Assembly (NCBI GenBank): GCA_029204225.1
Contig: CM055103.1
Span: 1,755,720 to 1,819,719, forward strand
DNA from: Diphasiastrum complanatum
Taxonomy: Eukaryota; Streptophyta; Lycopodiopsida; Lycopodiales; Lycopodiaceae
Reading direction: 5' to 3'
DNA: 64,000 nt
This document shows, in pieces, positions 1 through 31,430 of the stretch. How positions within the stretch are numbered: the first letter of the stretch is position 1; the number at the start of each line of letters is the position of its first letter. The notes below the pieces were generated by a model. That model was not told where the DNA came from. It made no database searches and saw nothing but the letters and a program-made list of their open reading frames with translations. The translations under genes were made by a program, and so were the position numbers.

Positions 1-459
1 TAACTCCTAGGATAGATATAATCCTTTGTCGATATATCAGTTTTGAACTAATCAGTATCCCGATGTTCAAATATGATGTATTGACATAGGGAATACCCGG
101 TCCTATGGGATGATTTAACTGCAACATCAAAATGATTTTCTAGAGTACTCTAAACCATGTACCCAGTGGTTTTCTCAATTTCAGCGAGAGTTTGTAAAAT
201 TTGTCTTTCCACTCACTAATGATTTGGTACTCTCTTCTCTTTATGACATACAATAGATTCCTCAATTGATAAGGAAAGGTTTTTCAAGTGCAGTATCCAG
301 TTCCTAAACATCTCGGTTTTCAGATGTTCGATAGTGAGAGACTAGGAACCGTATATTCCAACCGGGGGGACATGCGAGATTCTCCTCAAAAAGTGAGTGA
401 CATTTAAAATAGATGATGCCAATGAGCTTAAATTGGGCATTTTGTGTGGAGTCGCAACC
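1..459. other. No gene recognised (left edge)
   Basis: No coding region, RNA gene or clear transposon part was recognised here. The minus-strand frame of the adjacent H3-like pseudogene stays open into this stretch only because of a frameshift. The matching C-terminus ends at 460. Confidence 0.4.
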
Positions 460-869
460 TCAACCCCCATATGTGTCCCGAAGCCTAAACACAATGTTGA
501 AATCCTTGGGCATGATGCCCTCTTGGCATCGACAGCTGCAACAACAGTATCTGAAAAAAAATTCACCTGAAAATCCTCATATGCAGTGTGCAACGCCTCA
601 ATTGCCGTTACCGTCCATCTCACATCTACAGATAGACTTCTTGTAATGTCTCTGATGGATTTCTATATGTGAGCTTTTGGAATCAGAAGATTATTTGTCT
701 TCTATAGCTTTCGAATATCCTTGAGCCAAGGTGGGTCTCTTCTTTTGCCCCTTGGCCTAGGAGGAGGTGGTGGTGGACGAGGTGGTGGTGGTGGTGGATT
801 TCCCTAACCCACTCCTGAGATTGGTATTCCACTAGGGTGGCCTCGTGCTGTTTTCTTGGTCCGCGCCAT
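460..869 (-). pseudogene. Histone H3 variant pseudogene, CENH3-like
   Basis: The minus-strand translation starts MARTKKTARG, the H3 N-terminus, and then has a proline/arginine-rich tail. From codon 49 on it aligns without gaps to the H3 histone fold: L-x-x-IR, LLIP, RDI, RW, A-x-EAL, FFSD, DAKR. Trp stands where H3 has Phe84, LLIP replaces LLIR, and FSD replaces FED. Those three features are typical of plant CENH3. The extra residues that CENH3 usually has in loop 1 are absent. Stops lie at 806-804, 704-702 and 665-663. The last two fall exactly at H3 Gln55 and Gln68, so they fit CAG to TAG changes. A small deletion near 514 (about 4 nt by alignment) shifts the frame, after which MPKDF..RLR ends at TGA 462-460. 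The frame is uninterrupted by introns, whereas plant CENH3 genes are intron-rich, so a retrocopy is likely. No poly(A) tail or target duplication was seen. Confidence 0.8.
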
Positions 870-1265
870 TAATGTCCAATATCGGATCAGCGCGCGAAGA
901 AGGAAAACCCAGCATCAGAAGTCAGGTCGAGTGCGTCAAACAAATATCTGAGCTCAACCAAACCAAAACCTGGTAGCGGATGGGCACGCGCGAGTAATAG
1001 CGGATCGTAGGAAATTTGTTTCGAGTGCACTGGATCCCTATCACATATATGTAGATAACTGTAAGAACTTTAAGCAAAAAAATTTCAGCGTCGTCCATCA
1101 GTATATATAGAGAAAATCCAAAATGATTGCAAATGTGGTGGGTTGGACATCCGAGGCTCGGATTACGATGATGGTTACTCTGAGGCTTGTCAATAAAATC
1201 AAACTAAATATCCATCTATCATCAAAGTAATTAGTCGATATCGAATAAACCAAAATTAATTTTAA
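870..1265. other. No gene recognised
   Basis: This stretch lies upstream of the H3-like pseudogene on its strand. It has short GC-rich patches with repeated CGCG near 890 and 990, but no frame or repeat that I can name. Confidence 0.35.
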
Positions 1266-1622
1266 CTAAACATCTACTATCAAAGCTACAAAAGTATGGT
1301 CACATCTACAATTTATTGCTGAAATTGACAAGGTTAAGCCTATTGCATTCGAGATGCTCACCTCTGTGATAGCTCCATGATGGCTTGCTTGATACAATGC
1401 CATCGAATTCATATGGCATAGTCTCTTGTGCCATAAAATATCTGACGAATCATCATGGGTTTGATGTACTTGATCTGTAGGTAGGCGTACCTTCAAGTGA
1501 TACAATTTGTCTTTTCTTCTACCTTGTGTAATCAGTGTACTGGTGCTTGCATCAATGACATTGCATGCTTCGTCTGAAAACGTCATACGCATCCCAGAAT
1601 CTTGCGACTGATACCAAGTCAT
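1266..1622 (-). pseudogene. Copia pre-integrase relic, inverted fragment
   Basis: A 118-codon open stretch carries the end of the protease-spacer region (GRRKDKLYHLKV) and the pre-integrase signature LWHKRLCHMN. It is truncated at both ends, with no protease, integrase or LTR. It matches the plus-strand relic that follows (RERNLYHLNI, ILWHNRLCHMN), so the two are head-to-head pieces of the same copia family. Confidence 0.75.
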
Positions 1623-1689
1623 GTTGTAGTGTCTTCGAGTCGTCAGTCTCTGCCATTTGTGTTGGAACCAATACCATTCACTTGATATT

Positions 1690-3032
1690 TGGATCTGTCT
1701 CCAAGAATAATAATCTTGATGGATCTATACTCCGATCTCGTATTCAAATCATGTCCTTGGAAGACCAATTAACTAAACTACAGTGGGACGACAAAGACCT
1801 AACCACATTCGTATGAAAGATAAAAGATCTGTTTATTTCTTTGCAGAATTTTGGCACAAAAAATGCAATCTCAAAGGAAAAACAGCTTAGCTATTTTCTT
1901 CGAGCCCTACCCAGGTCATTCCACACAACTCAAACTTTATTGGCAAAAGATGCAACAATGACACTTCAAAAGACAATAGATGGAGTCAAAGAGGAAGTAG
2001 AAACTCATGAACGCTATGACGACAATGGTGATTCTGAAAATGCTCTATTTACTCAGAACAATAAATCTCTTAAGAAGTCTAAGTTTAAGAGAGAGTCGTC
2101 TAAAAAGAGTGAGTCCAAGACAAATGATCAACAATCTAACAAACAAAAGAAAAGTTTTAGTGATAGATAGATTTGCAACAGATGCAAAAGATCAGGTCAC
2201 ATAGAAGACAAGTGTTGGTTAAATCCAAAAATTCATTGCATTCATTATCACAAACAGGGTCATGCAGCAAAAGACAATTATCAAAATCCCAAAAACAAAA
2301 AGGAGCAGACTCGAAGAGAACCTTCAGATTCAAACTATGTCAAAGACAAAGCAGAATGCTGAGCAGCAAAAGACAAGACAACAAGGAACTTAGTAGCTTA
2401 TATTAGTGTTGATCCATGCTATTCAACATATTCAATTTGAGAAGTAGTACTTGATTCGAGAGTCACCTCACATTTTGTTTCATCGAAACAAATATTATCT
2501 GAGTACAAGAAGACGAATTATTCGAGATTCATTATACTTGGAGATGGTTCTAAACACGTAGTTGATGGAACTGGACACGAATCAGGGTGACAAAAAACTG
2601 GAGGAAGTTCTCTATGTCCCTACTCTTGATAAAGATCTTCTATCTATAGCTAAGATAGTCGATACAGGCATGTCAGTAACATTCACAAAGAACTCTTGTA
2701 AAGTGTTCGAGGAAGATTCTGATAACCTAGTTGCTAAAGGCAACAGAGAAAGAAATTTGTATCACTTGAACATTTGAACTCGAATTGAACAAGCCAATCA
2801 AACTCAAGAATCAACAGATATTCTATGGCACAACAGGCTATGTCACATGAACATGGAAGCCTTGTACGAAACCAATAAGAGTCAAAGAATTGAAGGAGTC
2901 GAAATCAAAAGTAGAGATATTCGAACTAACTGCGAATCCTGTCTTAAAGGCAAGATGACTAGACTACCTTTCAGTAAGGATGTTTATAAAGCAACTAAGG
3001 TACTGGAAATTGATAAATTTTACAGTTTTTAG
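1690..3032 (+). pseudogene. Copia gag-protease-pre-integrase relic
   Basis: Gag-like sequence runs in one frame from about 1,690. It includes a zinc knuckle (CNRCKRSGHIEDKC near 2,176) and a second, degraded knuckle. The protease motif reads VLDSRVTSHF near 2,450, with the catalytic DSG changed to DSR. The frame then shifts near 2,570 and continues through LYVPTLDKDLLSIAK, RNLYHLNI and LWHNRLCHMN to CESCLKGKMTRLPF at about 2,970, where it ends. In-frame stops occur near 1,816, 2,168, 2,362 and 2,446. Integrase, RT and RNase H are missing. Confidence 0.8.
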
Positions 3033-3180
3033 GACAATAATGATTGTACTTTACAATCATAGAGAGTTATTGGTTGCTTAATCAATGAATCTATCAAGTT
3101 CTACACATTAGATCTTGATCTAGATTCACTACACTTGGATTTAAGCAAGAGCAATGGATCAACACATCATTTTTTAGTGA

Positions 3181-3872
3181 GAGCGGCTTCACACGTGTGG
3201 AGTACTGTCCACTGTACGGCCTGCACCTGAAACAACAAGTACAATGATACTAGATAGCAATCATGCATAAAAAATCACAAGACAAATGACTAGAAATCTC
3301 ACAAAAGTGTAGAGTGCAAAAGTCTCATCAATCTTCTTAGCAAAATGATGATCCTTTTATGGATCAAGTACATCCATGAGTCTGGTACAGTCCAGCAGGC
3401 CTTCACACGTGTGAAGAGTGCCACATCACTCATATCTATCCATTTGATCCATCCTTGATCCTTATCCAATAGTTGACCTTCTAGAATATGACTAAAATCC
3501 AAAAAGCTAGTCTCCTAGAATATAGGAATATTCCCTACAAAATAGGATCTAAGGAAAATGGTCAACTCTTATCTTCTAGTACTCTATACACACATGTGAA
3601 CATCCACTTGCCATGTGGGAGCATTTACTCATGCACATGCAAGGAAAAGCTAATTTGTAGGTGACTAGTCAACTTGACTAAAAACTAGTCATTTCATGTT
3701 CACACTAACTAGAATGATACAAAATCAATTTGGATATATACAAACATGAAAAGTACATCCTTTCACACATGGGAACATGCTCCACACGTGTGAAATCATA
3801 TCATCAACATATTCTAATGTTTGATCAATATTTACATGAACCAATGTCAAGTGAGAAGTGACAATTTTCAAC
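3181..3872 (-). repeat. 3' LTR of copia element 1
   Basis: The right end is well placed. On the minus strand a purine tract (AAGTGAGGAGGAG, 3,885-3,873) is followed by TGTTGAAAATTGTC, the expected PPT and LTR start just downstream of the pol stop. The left end is a guess, put near the CACACGTGTGG at 3,192. The region carries several CACACGTGTG or CACACATGTG palindromes, also seen in other LTRs of this window. No second LTR for this element was found. Confidence 0.6.
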
Positions 3873-3886
3873 ACTCCTCCTCACTT

Positions 3887-6800
3887 CTAACTTGGCAAAT
3901 CTAGTGTACATCTATCTACAATTCCAAGAGCATATCTTAACTTAAAAAATGGATCTTTGGACAATGGTTTGGTTAAGATATCAGCTATGCATTCGGATGA
4001 TGGTACATGATGTAGTTGCACTTCCTTGGATTGTACCTTCTCCCTCACAAAGTGGTGAGCTATCTCAATATGCTTTGTTCTAGCATGGAAGATAGGATTT
4101 GAAGCAATTTGTTGAGAAGCTTGATTGTCACAAAATATGTAAGGGATCTCCTCGGCCTCTAGCACATGTAGTTCCATCAAGAGTCTTCTTAGCCATAAGA
4201 GCTCTTTGGTTGTTGAAGTCAATGCCTTGTACTCGGCTTCACAAGAAGATAGTGAGATTGTATCTTGCTTTTTGGAAAGCCAAGATATCACTCCTCCACA
4301 AAGAAATGTTGCAAATGCACTAATGGACTTCCTATCCATCTTGTCACCTGCAAAATCTGAATCCGAGTAGGCTCTCAAGTGCAAGTTAGATCCTTCATAA
4401 AGTATACCAAAAAATCTAGTACTAGAAACATATCTAAGTACTCTCTTGGCACTTTTCCAATGATGAATTAAAGGAGCTTGCATACTTTGACTCAACTTGC
4501 TTACACAAAAACTTAAGTCAGGTCTAGTGATGGTTAAATAGATTAGAGAGCCTATAAGCTTCCTAAAGAGAGTGATGTCCTCAAAGGATGCTTCATCACC
4601 TTCATTAGTTGCTTTCACAACATGCTCCATAGGGGTGTCAATCCCCTTACAATCTTTCATACCAAATCTTTCAAGAATGGAAGTAGCATACTTAGATTGA
4701 CTTATGAAAGTACAATTGCTACTTCTAGACACTTCTATCCCAAGTATAAACTTTAGGAAGCCTAGATCTACCATCTTGAACTCACTAGATAAGTCAACTT
4801 TTACTTTGCCTATGCCATCATCATCATTTCCTGTCATAATGATGTCATCAACATAAAGAACCAAAATGATGATCTTTCCTTCATTACATTTGAAATATAA
4901 AGAAGGTTCATAAGCACTTAGTACAAAGCCAAGGGAATAGAGAAAATCATGCAACCTAGAGTACCAAGCTCTAGGTGCTTGCTTCAAGCCATATAGGCTC
5001 TTCCTTAAGTAGCACACCTTTTGCTCCTCACCAATCTTGATGAAGCCCTCGGGTTGCATCATGTAGATTTCCTCTTCTAAGAAGCCATTCAAGAAGGCAT
5101 TTGTCACATCCATTTGGTAGAGATCCCATTTGAACAAAGTAGCAATGCAAATGATTAATCTAATAGTTACAAGCTTAGCTACAGGTGCAAATGTTTCTTC
5201 ATAATCCAATCCTTTTATTTGAAGAAATCCCTTAGCAACAAGCCTAGCTTTGTATTTACTAATAGATCCATCTTGATTGTACTTAATTCTATAAATCCAC
5301 TTACATGCAAGTGGTTTCTTTCCTCTTGGAAGATTTACAAGATTCCAAGTATGATTTTCTTCTAATGCATCATACTCTACTTGCATTGCATCTCTCCAAA
5401 CTTTAGATTTACATGCTTCTTCAAAAGATGATGGTTCTTCAATCAATGTAGCTAAAAAAGAGTAAGAGGTAGAAGATGTAGAGCCTTCCTTTTGCTTTCC
5501 CTTGTCCACATAGGTAAGCCTTGAGGGCTCGGCCTTGCTCCTTGATGATCTTCTTGGCCCCTTTTGACTTGGATCCAAATCTCCATCCTCGGGTTTGTCA
5601 TGATCCTCCTCGGGTTTGTCAAGATCCTCCTCGGATTTGTCAAGATCTTCAATGCACAAAGGGTTAGATCCATTTGACAAGCTCTTAGCAAATTGTGACT
5701 CATCAAAAAGTACATCCTTGCTTACCTTTACTTTCTTGGATGTAGGATCATATATCCTATATCCCTTGCTATTTTCTCCATAGCCAACAAAGATTCCTTT
5801 GAAGGAGGTAGCATCTTCTTTCCTTCTAGTCTCCAAAGGAATGTGTACATAACAAGTACATCCAAAGATCTTAAAATATTTTACATTGGGTTTCTTATCA
5901 AACAAGGCTTGATAAGGTGAGATCCCATCTATAGCACTACTAGGAAGTCTATTACATAAATAATTAGCACATGTTATGGCTTCTCCCCAAAATGAGATGG
6001 GAAGTGATGCATCAAGCCTCAAGGACTTTGCACACTCACATAGACTCCTATTTTTCCTCTCGGCCACCCCATTTTGTTGAGGGGTGTAGGAACAAGTGTA
6101 TTGTAACTTAATACCATTGATCTCACAAAAGTCTTTCATTTTATTGGAGGTGTACTCTCCTCCATTATCACATCTTAGTGCTTTGATAGAAGTACTAAGT
6201 TGTTTCTCTACTAGAGACTTGAACTTAATGAAAGCTTCATAAACAAGATTTTTCTTTGATAGTAACTCAATCCATGTGAATCTAGTACAATCATCTATAA
6301 AAGTTACATACATCAAGGCACCTCCATTACTTGCATGTGAAAAACTATGTACATCAGAATGTATGAGATCCAAGGGAGAGAGAGATCTTGATGAAGATTT
6401 CTTGTAAGAAGATTTGTGTGACTTTGCAAGGCCACATGCCTCACACATTTTTCCACACTTCTTGAAAGCTCTTGGTAGGCCGAGAGCTAGTTCCTTGCTT
6501 GCCATTGACTCCATAGATTGAAGATTAGGATGGCCTAATCTCTTATGCCAAAGCTCCACTTGAGTTAGCTCCTCCCTAGCCAAGTTCACACTTTCACTTG
6601 CAACATTAGCATCCAACTTGAAAAGTCTACCTTGCTTAATGCCACTAGCTATGCACTTATCATTTTTCAAGATGGAACAAACTCCATTCTTGAAATGTAC
6701 ATCTAGTCCATTGTCCATTAATTGTCCTACACTAAGCAAGTTTCTTGAAATGGTAGGAACATACAAAACATTATCTAGATCTATCCTTTTAGATGTGCCT

Positions 6801-7024
6801 AAACAAAGAGGTATAGATCCTATGCCATCTATCTTGCATGCTTGATCACTAGCAGTGTATATTGACTTCTTAGAGTCATTACAAGATAGAAGAGTAGAAA
6901 AATAATGCTTGTTAAAGGACATGTGGGAACTAGCCCCACTATCTATCCACCATGTGTCTTGACTTGAAGTTGGTGTAGATGCAACCATTAAGGATGTGTT
7001 GAATCCATCCTCATACTTGAGCAA
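3887..7024 (-). CDS. Copia element 1 pol polyprotein (PR-IN-RT-RNase H)
   Basis: This is an unbroken frame of 1,045 codons. It carries aspartic protease (WWIDSGASSHM, residues 25-35), pre-integrase (LWHKRLGHPN, about 158-167, with a Cys-rich CEAC) and integrase with D224, D286 (RCDNGGEY) and E322 (VAERKNR), the D-D-35-E spacing. RT follows with FLNGFLEEEIYM and the catalytic YVDD at 724-727, then RNase H with YSDSDFAGD, SSCEAEYKAL and FCDNQ, ending in IADILTKPL. The product would process, reverse transcribe and integrate the element's own RNA. The first in-frame codon used is TTG at 7,024. There is no ATG there because pol overlaps gag in the +1 frame, so pol would need frameshifting, or gag-pol was once a single frame. 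The full open frame suggests fairly recent insertion. Confidence 0.92.
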   Translation of the reverse strand: MLKYEDGFNTSLMVASTPTSSQDTWWIDSGASSHMSFNKHYFSTLLSCNDSKKSIYTASDQACKIDGIGSIPLCLGTSKRIDLDNVLYVPTISRNLLSVGQLMDNGLDVHFKNGVCSILKNDKCIASGIKQGRLFKLDANVASESVNLAREELTQVELWHKRLGHPNLQSMESMASKELALGLPRAFKKCGKMCEACGLAKSHKSSYKKSSSRSLSPLDLIHSDVHSFSHASNGGALMYVTFIDDCTRFTWIELLSKKNLVYEAFIKFKSLVEKQLSTSIKALRCDNGGEYTSNKMKDFCEINGIKLQYTCSYTPQQNGVAERKNRSLCECAKSLRLDASLPISFWGEAITCANYLCNRLPSSAIDGISPYQALFDKKPNVKYFKIFGCTCYVHIPLETRRKEDATSFKGIFVGYGENSKGYRIYDPTSKKVKVSKDVLFDESQFAKSLSNGSNPLCIEDLDKSEEDLDKPEEDHDKPEDGDLDPSQKGPRRSSRSKAEPSRLTYVDKGKQKEGSTSSTSYSFLATLIEEPSSFEEACKSKVWRDAMQVEYDALEENHTWNLVNLPRGKKPLACKWIYRIKYNQDGSISKYKARLVAKGFLQIKGLDYEETFAPVAKLVTIRLIICIATLFKWDLYQMDVTNAFLNGFLEEEIYMMQPEGFIKIGEEQKVCYLRKSLYGLKQAPRAWYSRLHDFLYSLGFVLSAYEPSLYFKCNEGKIIILVLYVDDIIMTGNDDDGIGKVKVDLSSEFKMVDLGFLKFILGIEVSRSSNCTFISQSKYATSILERFGMKDCKGIDTPMEHVVKATNEGDEASFEDITLFRKLIGSLIYLTITRPDLSFCVSKLSQSMQAPLIHHWKSAKRVLRYVSSTRFFGILYEGSNLHLRAYSDSDFAGDKMDRKSISAFATFLCGGVISWLSKKQDTISLSSCEAEYKALTSTTKELLWLRRLLMELHVLEAEEIPYIFCDNQASQQIASNPIFHARTKHIEIAHHFVREKVQSKEVQLHHVPSSECIADILTKPLSKDPFFKLRYALGIVDRCTLDLPS

Positions 7025-7859
7025 TGTTCCCTTGATCTCCTTTGGCTTGTTGATTCTTCTTCAAGTAGCATTCTGAGGCAAAGTGTCCTTTCTTTCCACA
7101 AAAGAAACACTTTAGTTTTGCCTTGTTCTTCACTTTGCCTTTGGAGGTAGATCCTCCATTCTTCATCTCGGCCTCCTTGCCTTGATTTTTCTTGAATGGA
7201 TTTTGCTTTTTCTTGCCTTTAGATGTAAAGTTAGCTTTCTCCTCTCCTCCATTAAGTGACATGCTATCCATTCTTGTCTTGAGGTGTAGAAGCCTACTCT
7301 CCTCGGCCACAAGAACATTGTGCAACTTTTCAATGGATGGAAGAGAGTCTTGAATGGCAAATGATTGGACTAAGTTGGTAAACTCATCACTTAGACCATT
7401 CAAAATGATTTGTACTAGTTCTTGATCTTGGATCTTCTCTCCTATTGCACTTAACTCCTTGTTAAGAGATTTGATCCTAAGAACATACTCTTGTCCACTC
7501 TCTCCACTTCCTTTCATGCTTTGGAAAACTTGATTTCTTAGCATGAGGATTCTTGAAGTATTGTTGGATTCATAAATGCTCTTTAATGAATCCCAAGCCT
7601 CTTTGGATGAGGTACAAGAAGACACCTCTTTCAAGAGGTCATTGCATACATTTAACTTTATGCAATGTAGAGCTAATCTTGCTCTCTTCTTGTATTTGGC
7701 TTGTTCTTGGGGAGTTTGAGGCTCTTCCTCTACTCCTTGAACTATGTCATATAGATCATGGATCACTAGGAGTGATTCCATTCTCACTTTCCAAATGGAA
7801 TAATTTGTGGAAGTGAGTCTCTCACTTGATTCCATCAAATATCCACCCATGGATGACAT
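7011..7859 (-). CDS. Copia element 1 gag
   Basis: A 282-codon frame begins MSSMGGYLMESSERLTSTNY, a typical copia gag start. The UBN2-type gag region is followed by LRNQVFQSMKGSGESGQEYV, a Lys-rich stretch and one zinc knuckle, CFFCGKKGHFASEC, near residue 250. It should form the nucleocapsid and bind the element RNA. The stop overlaps pol by 14 nt and pol lies in the +1 frame. A related element at 21.9-22.6 kb has gag of the same layout and also stops a few codons after its knuckle. Confidence 0.9.
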   Translation of the reverse strand: MSSMGGYLMESSERLTSTNYSIWKVRMESLLVIHDLYDIVQGVEEEPQTPQEQAKYKKRARLALHCIKLNVCNDLLKEVSSCTSSKEAWDSLKSIYESNNTSRILMLRNQVFQSMKGSGESGQEYVLRIKSLNKELSAIGEKIQDQELVQIILNGLSDEFTNLVQSFAIQDSLPSIEKLHNVLVAEESRLLHLKTRMDSMSLNGGEEKANFTSKGKKKQNPFKKNQGKEAEMKNGGSTSKGKVKNKAKLKCFFCGKKGHFASECYLKKNQQAKGDQGNIAQV

Positions 7860-8170
7860 TTTAGAATGAATGCTCTTTTAAAAAATCACAAAGATTTTTG
7901 AATTTTAAAAGATCTATGAAGTGGCCTAAAGCTTACTAGAATGCCTATAGGCTTGTCTCTATCAAACTAACACACAAGCTTGAATGATACTCAAAGATCT
8001 TACCAAAAATTTCTAGCTTTCACTCTCACAAAAAAAAATTGCTTTACACTTTTCTTAGAGATTTCACTTCAACTAAGGATCTGAACAAATCAGCCTCTTA
8101 GATCTGATCTTAGACTCTAAAAAGAAATGCTTCAATGATCCAAAACACTATTTGGTCATAGGCATTAGTT
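7860..8170 (-). other. Copia element 1 leader, 5' end lost
   Basis: By position this should be the untranslated leader upstream of gag. No PBS (TGGTATCAGAG on the minus strand) or 5' LTR was found. An LTR piece in the opposite orientation begins soon after, so the element appears truncated at its 5' end. Confidence 0.4.
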
Positions 8171-8600
8171 AGAATGAATCTAGCTATTTTGTCTTGTCTT
8201 GTCTTGTTGCACTTGATGTTGTGCTGTGGTGATTGATTTGGTCGAGTTTTAAATTGTATTCTCAACTATATGTACATTTGATTTCTATCATAATCTAATG
8301 TGAGTTTTTAAGTCAATTTGGAGATCTATCAATTTTGCTTGTATTGCACTCTCTCTCTACCCGAGACCAATAAGTCTATTCTCTCTCTACCCGAGGAGAG
8401 AAGCTTGTTGGAACTTAGTTTCTATTCATGAAGAAACACCTTTGGTTATGAATGTATGCATGTAGAATGGTCTCTCTACCTTAAATTTTGTCATTGATCT
8501 TGGATTTCAATCAATAGATGATCTACAGTGCATGAGCCAAACTTAGGAGATCAATTTCACACATTAGGGCATTCCCACACATGTGAATTTTCACACATTT
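8171..8600 (+). repeat. LTR fragment, CACACATGTG family
   Basis: CTCTCTCTACCCGAG occurs twice between 8,349 and 8,396, and CACACATGTGAA lies at about 8,573. The same pair of marks appears in the LTRs near 19.6, 28.4 and 62.3 kb. Both boundaries are approximate, and no coding part of this copy is attached. Confidence 0.45.
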
Positions 8601-8601
8601 T

Positions 8602-8871
8602 TTGCTCAGTATTCCTTATAATCAAATCAAGCTTGCTGTATTTTCTCACTTAATGTCCATGCTAAAAGAACAAAAGGAGCAAGAAAAACATCGTGAGGTT
8701 GATTCATTTGCCTCATTAATTTCTTTGGAATCAAGTATTCAAACAGCTTATAAGTTTTTTGATGAGTTTGATCAGCAATGGTGGATGGACTTTTTTGAGA
8801 AACAAAAAATCAGTTTGCTCAACCTAAAGACACATCATCAACTAAAGAATGTCATTGGCCTTATAAGTTAA
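8602..8871 (+). CDS. Hypothetical short ORF
   Basis: This ORF has 89 codons. I do not recognise the product. It has an acidic/aromatic middle (FDEFDQQWWMDFFEK) and no repeat, zinc knuckle or transmembrane segment. It sits between an LTR piece and a gypsy gag scrap, so transposon-derived or chance sequence is as likely as a gene. Confidence 0.2.
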   Translation: MLSIPYNQIKLAVFSHLMSMLKEQKEQEKHREVDSFASLISLESSIQTAYKFFDEFDQQWWMDFFEKQKISLLNLKTHHQLKNVIGLIS

Positions 8872-9133
8872 GAGCTTCAACCACAATTGTTAGACCTTCA
8901 AATCTTCCCCGAGATAATGATTTTTGCAACTCGTGCAAGGCGAGAAATGCAAAATTTATGTGGGCTCAAAAAAGAATAGGCAAACTATAAAAGCTACAAA
9001 AAGTGTGTGATCTAAATAAAATACACACCTAGATTGAGTTTTACTTAGAGATTTTGTAAAAAGATTGTGAGAAATCGATTGGATTATTAGTTCAATCTTA
9101 TGTCATGTCGATGCTCTATATGACAACATCATT

Positions 9134-9360
9134 CTATTTAGACATTATTTCTTGTTCCAAATGTGCTACTGGTGTTTGAACCAGTTTGACCATGTTCTTT
9201 GGATTTGAAAACTTCATACATTTTATGCTTAGGTTATCTTTGCCAAAGGAATTTGAACATAATGGTATATATCCAATATGTTTTCTAGGCTCAAGGCATT
9301 TAGGTGAATAATGGCCTAGCAAGCAACAATTAAAATGCATTTATGAAACTCGTTTATGTT
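9134..9360 (-). pseudogene. Gypsy gag zinc-knuckle scrap
   Basis: The minus-strand reading gives LLGHYSPKCLEPRKHIGYIP followed by LCSN. It closely resembles PGHFSPNCPQPQKPIGYVP and LCSN in the gypsy relic at about 42.7 kb. Only this knuckle region is left, and the second knuckle is degraded (a Cys is lost after LCSN). Confidence 0.6.
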
Positions 9361-9795
9361 TTACATTCAGGTTTGAATAAAATGTCTTTTGGAAAGCAAT
9401 AATGATTTGAGCAAACACAAATCTTTTAGGTGAGAATTTGAGTTTTGTAGGCTAACTTCTTTGTTAAAGGACATGACTCTTCTACTTCATTTTCATATAA
9501 GTATAAAACTTTTCTAGATGGGTTGTATCCACAATTTAACACTTGACTAACCATGCACTCAATATTCATGTGTCTAGTTAAACCATGTCTGATACACCAT
9601 ATACTTGCATTAGTTTTTGGTGCTTTCTTCCTTTATCCATTACCTCAAATACTTGGACTTGCAAATCATTCATACTCGGACTTCACATGTGTGAGCTGTA
9701 ATAGGTTGAAATTCCTCAAAAATCATCAAAATTACACTATTTTTTGAAGTTTTGAGACTCCTAACAATGACCAATTCCTACCAAATTTGTTCAAA

Positions 9796-10115
9796 GACTT
9801 TGTATGAGGGTTCATCACCTAACTTGTTTGGATTTTTAGATTCGGACTTTCCTGGAGATCAAATGGATAGGAAATCCATAAGTGCACATTGCATTTTCAT
9901 AGGTGATGGAGCTATATCATGGATGTCAAAGAAACAAGCCACTATCTCATTGTCGTCTAGTGAGGCTGAGTACAAGGCTCTTACTCATTGTGCAAAAGAG
10001 ATGTTATGGATCAAGAGGATGGTAAGTGATTTTCACATGTTGCATTTTTCAAAGAGTCCAATTGTCTTTTGTGACAACCTATCAGCCCAAAGATTGGCAA
10101 GCAAACAACAAGGAG
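9796..10115 (+). pseudogene. Copia RNase H fragment
   Basis: The reading LYEGSSPNLF, DSDFPGDQMDRKSIS, AISWMSKKQATISLSSSEAE and IVFCDN is the copia RNase H core. It nearly matches the RNase H of the short element at 15.7 kb (GSSSRFLDSDYAGAKMDRKS), so the family is the same. RT and LTRs are missing, and the fragment degrades after SAQRLASK. Confidence 0.8.
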
Positions 10116-12637
<2,522 letters not shown>

Positions 12638-12697
12638 AGCTGGGTAAAAGATATTGTACCCTTCCTAGATTCCAATCAAAACCAAATACTCTCATAC

Positions 12698-31430
<18,733 letters not shown>

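Noticed and set aside
5452-7816. Short ORFs on both strands within copia element 1
   Set aside because: They lie in other frames of the unbroken gag and pol, whose domains explain the sequence.
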